Translations under genes and position numbers: made by a program | Notes under the pieces: model-generated | What the model saw: only the letters and a program-made list of their open reading frames with translations | Database searches by the model: none | What the model was told of the DNA's origin: nothing | In this document: positions 60,748 through 64,000 of the stretch, piece after piece | Position numbering within the stretch: the first letter of the stretch is position 1 | Layout: each line of letters opens with the position of its first letter | NCBI GenBank assembly: GCA_049997955.1 | Contig: JAEBDY010000015.1 | Coordinates: 62,001 to 126,000, forward strand | Direction: 5' to 3' | Length of the DNA stretch: 64,000 bases | Origin: Umezawaea sp049997955 | Lineage (GTDB): Bacteria; Actinomycetota; Actinomycetes; Mycobacteriales; Pseudonocardiaceae

Positions 60748-61514
60748 GGTCGAGCGAAACGATAGGACAGACCGGCCAGTCCGCCGGTCACGGCCGTCAT
60801 CCCGACCAGCACCAGCGCGTGGGAGAGCACCTCGCCGGGCCCGATCTGGGCCAGCGCGAGCTGGGCGAGGTGGCACGGCGGCAGGAACGGCGCCACGTGC
60901 CCGAAGAACGCGGGCAGGAAGTCCAGCGGCATCCACAGCCCGGAGAAGATCGCCGACGGCATCAGGATCGCGTTGAGGATCGCCGCGGCCGCGTTCGTGC
61001 TCGCCTGGAACCCGATCGCCAGCCCGAGCAGCGCGAACGGCAGCGACCCCAGGACCAGCACCACCGCCAGCCGCGCCAGCTGCCAGGGCGTCACGGTCAG
61101 CGAGCCGGTGGCCGCCGCGGCGCAGGCCATGGCGACCAGCACCCCGATCGCGTAGGGGAACGACGCCACCACCTTCGCGGCCAACGTCACCCCCAACGGC
61201 ACGGCGGACACCTGCTTCGCCCTCAGCCACCCGCGCTCCCGGTCCTTCGCCACCCCCATGCCGGGGTTCATGAGCGTCACGGCCAGCACCCCGAACGTGC
61301 CGAACGTGGCCAGCATCCCGGTGTTCTGCTTCCCGAACATCGACACGAACAGGACGAAGAACCCGACGGGCATGACGATCGAGAAGAACAACGCCGTGGG
61401 CTCGCGGACGATACCCCTCAGATCGTCCACGAGCTCCACGACGAAGACCTTGGTCAACGACACGGAACGCCGCTGGGCGACGGGAACGGGCAGGTCAAGG
61501 GCAGTGGCGTTCAC
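60744..61514 (-). CDS. ABC-2 type exporter permease
   Basis: A 256-aa integral membrane protein with about six helices, including ALFFSIVMPVGFFVLFVSMF and ILMPSAIFSGLWMPLDFLPA, the pattern of ABC2_membrane/DrrB-type exporters. It works with the upstream ATPase. The GTG at 61514 has GGAGG 7 nt upstream; longer frames run into the repeat-filled gap. Overlaps the kinase gene by 4 nt. Confidence 0.88.
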   Translation of the reverse strand: MNATALDLPVPVAQRRSVSLTKVFVVELVDDLRGIVREPTALFFSIVMPVGFFVLFVSMFGKQNTGMLATFGTFGVLAVTLMNPGMGVAKDRERGWLRAKQVSAVPLGVTLAAKVVASFPYAIGVLVAMACAAAATGSLTVTPWQLARLAVVLVLGSLPFALLGLAIGFQASTNAAAAILNAILMPSAIFSGLWMPLDFLPAFFGHVAPFLPPCHLAQLALAQIGPGEVLSHALVLVGMTAVTGGLAGLSYRFARP

Positions 61515-61605
61515 GACGTGCCTCCGGTGGTGGGTGCGGGCGGGGGAACAGGGCGGGGTGAGCGGCGGACCGACCGGCCACAGTGGACGGACCGGTCGGG
61601 TCGCC

Positions 61606-61731
61606 GCGGACCGATCGGTCTGCGGCGGATCGACCGCACTCCGCAGACCGGTCGGGTTCCACGGGATCGGCCGGACTTCGCACACCGGTCGGCCTCAGCG
61701 GATCGAGCGGACTCGGCGGACCGGTCGGCCC
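61606..61731. repeat. Degenerate 36-37-bp tandem repeats between ABC genes
   Basis: Copies begin near 61606, 61643, 61680 and 61716 (periods 37, 37, 36), each opening GC-x-x-ACCGGTCGG or a close variant and containing a second GGATCG-x-x-CGGACT half. A partial related unit lies near 61588. The array fills most of the 217-nt gap between the ATPase stop and the permease start, an odd place for spacing in an otherwise overlapping operon. Confidence 0.7.
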
Positions 61732-62616
61732 TCACGCCGCTGCCCCGATGCTCACGACGGCCTCCTCCAGGCCCGCGTGCTCCACCCGGAGGTCGGCCAG
61801 CGCCGGGTCCTCGACCAGCAGCACCCGCAGCGCGGCCTCCGGCGCGCGGGTCCGCAACCGGACCCGCGTCCCCTCCCGGCTCATCGAGAGCACACCCGGC
61901 AGCGCGAGCAGCGCGGCGTCGGTCAGCGCGGTGGTGGCGATGACCGTCCGGTCGGGCAGCACGGCGATCAGCTCGTCCGGCGTCCCCGACGCCACGACCC
62001 GCCCCTTGTCCAGCACCACGACCCGGTCGGCCACGGCGGCGGACTCCTCGATCAGGTGGGTGGTCACCAGCACCCCCACCCCCCGTGCCCGCCGATCGGC
62101 GACGATCCCCCAGAACGCCCGCCGGGCCACGACGTCCAGCCCCACGGTCGGCTCGTCCAGCACCAGCAGCGCGGGCGACCCCACGAGGGCCATCGCGAGC
62201 TGCAACCGCTGCCGCTGACCGCCGGACAGCTTCACCGCCCGCCGCCCGGCCAGGTCGTCCAGGCCCAGCTCGGCCATCACCGGGCCTGCGGCGGAACGGG
62301 GGAGGCCCGCCCGCACCGCGGCCCCGACGACCAGTTCGCGGACCTTCAACGTCGTGGGGAACCCCAGCGACTGCTGCACCACCCCGAGGGACCGCCGACT
62401 GGCGGCGACCCGCGGGTCGCCCCCGACCAGGGCCACCGAGCCCGCCTGCTGGGCCAGCAGCCCGACCACGAGGTTCACCAGCGTCGTCTTGCCCGCCCCG
62501 TTGGGCCCCAGCAGCGCCACGCACTCCCCCGCGTCGACCCGCAGGTCGACCCCGTCCAGCGCGACCGTCCCGCCGTAGCGGTGACGCGCTCCCAGAACCT
62601 CCAGCACCGGTGTCAT
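61732..62616 (-). CDS. ABC-2 type exporter, ATP-binding protein
   Basis: The 294-aa ATPase has Walker A LLGPNGAGKTTLVNLVVGLL, Q-loop VVQQSLGFPTTLKV, signature LSGGQRQRLQLAMAL, Walker B LLVLDEPTVGLDVVARR and switch VTTHLIEE. It carries the C-terminal extension (about 215-294) typical of DrrA/CcmA-like exporters for drugs, lipids or peptides. First gene of an ATPase-permease-kinase-regulator operon. ATG 62616 is chosen; an upstream ATG adds 22 residues without support. Confidence 0.9.
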   Translation of the reverse strand: MTPVLEVLGARHRYGGTVALDGVDLRVDAGECVALLGPNGAGKTTLVNLVVGLLAQQAGSVALVGGDPRVAASRRSLGVVQQSLGFPTTLKVRELVVGAAVRAGLPRSAAGPVMAELGLDDLAGRRAVKLSGGQRQRLQLAMALVGSPALLVLDEPTVGLDVVARRAFWGIVADRRARGVGVLVTTHLIEESAAVADRVVVLDKGRVVASGTPDELIAVLPDRTVIATTALTDAALLALPGVLSMSREGTRVRLRTRAPEAALRVLLVEDPALADLRVEHAGLEEAVVSIGAAA

Positions 62617-62801
62617 GGCCCAAGCCTGTCCGGGTGCTCCGCGAGCCAGTAGTGAGTGCGAGTCACCGGTCCGCGATGACAAATGTCAACTCAAGATCCA
62701 CAGTGGTCCAGGCACGTCCGGGACCGAGGACACGGCTCTGCATCGTAAAAGGCGGACCGGATGCGAAGACGGGAATCGAAGTGGTACGAAGGAGGGACGC
62801 G

Positions 62802-62888
62802 GTGAGAATTCCACCCGGCGTCACGATCACCATCGGTGAATCGAACTTGGAAGTAGCAATAAATAAAACTTGCTTGATCCTTAAATAG
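62802..62888 (+). CDS. Putative 28-residue peptide upstream of a lone DUF742 gene
   Basis: A short frame with an unusually good ribosome-binding site, GAAGGAGGG (62788-62796), 5 nt before GTG 62802. The peptide begins MRIPPGVTITIGES and ends NKTCLILK, with one Cys and alternating hydrophobic residues. Its codons (ATA, AAT, AAA, TTG) are AT-rich and unlike the surrounding genome. An in-frame ATG at 62676 would give 70 aa but has no RBS. It could be a peptide signal, an RiPP precursor, a leader peptide or a chance frame; no maturation genes are in view. Confidence 0.4.
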   Translation: MRIPPGVTITIGESNLEVAINKTCLILK

Positions 62889-63063
62889 ACTTTAAATGCC
62901 CACTCCGGGGCCGTGGCGCCCGATCACGATCCGTAGCACTCTCGACCGGAACATGCCAAGGATTGAGAAGTTCGAGACAGTTCACCACTGGCGGTCGTAC
63001 AGTGCTCCGGCCTCGGCAATACTGGGGGCCGCCGACTCCCGTCCACCGCTGCGGAGCTGACTG

Positions 63064-63405
63064 ATGAACGACTTCCGGGTCCGTCCCTACGCCCTCACGG
63101 GCGGTCGAACCCATTCGGCCATCACCCTGGACATAGAGACCATCGTGACCACGAACGAGCAGGTCACACCCGATCCGCTGACCGACACGGCGGAGCGCCG
63201 GACGATCTCCTCGCTGTGCCGCGACCCGCACTCCGTCGCGGAGGTCTCCGCCCGCCTGAGGCTGCCGCTGGGGGTCGTCCGGGTCCTGCTGGCGGACATG
63301 TCCGACCTGAGCCTGATCACCGTGCACCACAACGACCAGGTCCAGGACAACCGTCCTACGACGGCGCTGCTCGAACGGGTGCTGAACGGACTGAGGAACC
63401 TCTGA
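63064..63405 (+). CDS. DUF742-domain protein (conservon-type regulator)
   Basis: A 113-aa protein: VRPYALTGGRTHSAITLDIE opens the DUF742 domain, followed by a winged-helix-like RRTISSLCRDPHSVAEVSAR and LSLITVHHN. In actinomycetes DUF742 normally occurs in four- or five-gene conservons (sensor kinase, roadblock/LC7, DUF742, GTPase). Here none of those partners is present, so it is a stand-alone copy. GGAG lies 7 nt before ATG 63064. Convergent with the gene at the window end. Confidence 0.85.
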   Translation: MNDFRVRPYALTGGRTHSAITLDIETIVTTNEQVTPDPLTDTAERRTISSLCRDPHSVAEVSARLRLPLGVVRVLLADMSDLSLITVHHNDQVQDNRPTTALLERVLNGLRNL

Positions 63406-63435
63406 GCTGCGGGAACCCGCAGTCTTAAGCCTGCT

Positions 63436-64000
63436 TTAAGTGGGCATGTGGAGCAGCGTGGCCCCACTGGCGTCCCGCACGACGAACGCGGCGATCTCGT
63501 TCCACCGCATCCCGACGCCGCCGTTGAGCTCGACGGCGGGCTTGTCGCCGTTGACCGCCGGGGCTCCCACCAGCCACGACGTGACGGGCATCGACCCGCC
63601 GTCACGCGTGAGGGCCAGCAGGTCGCACCGGCCGGGGCCCTTGGCGCCCTCGACCTCGAACTCGATGGACGTGCCCCACGCCTCGGGACGCGCGTGGATC
63701 TTCGCGCTGAGCCCGGACTTCGGGTCGGAGCGGCTGAGCTCCTGGAACACGTCGGTCTCGTTGTTCGCCACGTTCGACTGCTTGGGCGCGGTACCGGTGT
63801 TCGGGCTGGTCTGGGCCACGGTGGAGGTGTTGCCGGACGTGAGCTTGACGGTGGCGGCGGCGGTGCCACCCATCAGCAGAACGGCCACAGCGGCGGCGGC
63901 CAGCGCGTAGTTGCGCCGCTTGCGGCCGCGGTCGATCGACACCGAGTCCAACATCGCGCGCACCGAACGACCGTCCGGGCGTTCACCCGCGGTCCCCCGA
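63436..64000 (-). CDS. Membrane-anchored protein of unknown family (5' end outside window)
   Basis: The frame is open to the window edge. A GTG at 63963 would give 175 aa, but upstream in-frame codons (RGTAGERPDGRS) continue without a stop, so a longer cytoplasmic N terminus is likely. A single helix (YALAAAAVAVLLMGGTAAAT) is followed by a Thr/Asn-rich spacer and a beta-rich domain ending EIAAFVVRDASGATLLHMPT. The layout resembles single-pass anti-sigma-like or regulatory proteins, such as the one at the start of the window. No family recognised. Confidence 0.55.
   Translation of the reverse strand, partial: RGTAGERPDGRSVRAMLDSVSIDRGRKRRNYALAAAAVAVLLMGGTAAATVKLTSGNTSTVAQTSPNTGTAPKQSNVANNETDVFQELSRSDPKSGLSAKIHARPEAWGTSIEFEVEGAKGPGRCDLLALTRDGGSMPVTSWLVGAPAVNGDKPAVELNGGVGMRWNEIAAFVVRDASGATLLHMPT

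Overview
The window is very GC-rich, densely coding DNA with frequent GTG starts and many 4-nt start/stop overlaps. This points to a filamentous actinomycete. A DinB-type mycothiol transferase, a DUF742 protein, a class I lysyl-tRNA synthetase, an IdeR-type iron box, DUF4360 secreted proteins and a family 2B encapsulin locus together suggest Pseudonocardiales (Saccharothrix/Lentzea-like). That placement is inference. No rRNA, tRNA, CRISPR array, integrase, transposase or prophage was seen; this looks like ordinary chromosome.

Layout. 1-9.8 kb: end of an ECF sigma gene with its membrane-anchored partner, a flavin monooxygenase/MarR pair, an NmrA-like reductase, a DUF732 lipoprotein, a PEP-mutase-like enzyme, threonine ammonia-lyase, a VOC protein, a permuted papain-like protein and class I LysRS. 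9.9-19.7 kb: two FtsX/MacB-type ABC systems flanking phosphoglucomutase and an EcsC protein. 20-25.9 kb: a TetR-controlled flavin monooxygenase/SDR pair with a clear palindromic operator, a DinB protein, an aminotransferase and AlkB. 26-32.7 kb: two tandem DUF4360 secreted proteins, an AA10 LPMO and a glycine-betaine/proline ABC operon. 33-41.7 kb: a Ser/Thr kinase with an extracellular Fn3 domain, then a four-gene overlapping operon (beta-propeller/Fn3 protein, MoxR, DUF58, transglutaminase) whose last gene is frameshifted. 42-48.5 kb: dicarboxylate symporter, P450, a MocR regulator and EamA exporter with overlapping start codons, NAD kinase and a stress protein. 48.6-54 kb: an IdeR-boxed siderophore-binding lipoprotein, then the most notable locus, two tandem family 2B encapsulin shell genes followed by a polyprenyl diphosphate synthase. 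54-64 kb: PASTA lipoprotein, ArsR/SRPBCC pair with a leaderless promoter, a decayed SRPBCC copy, pirin, CorA, FMN reductase, a lipoprotein, an ABC exporter with its two-component system, and a putative 28-residue peptide next to a lone DUF742 regulator.

The strongest functional units are the encapsulin/prenyltransferase operon (a protein shell with two kinds of cyclic-nucleotide-domain subunits enclosing an isoprenoid enzyme), the betaine importer for osmoprotection, the MoxR-DUF58-transglutaminase envelope module, and the drug-efflux-like ABC/two-component operon. Start sites were chosen from ribosome-binding sites, overlaps and family alignment as recalled; no database search was possible.
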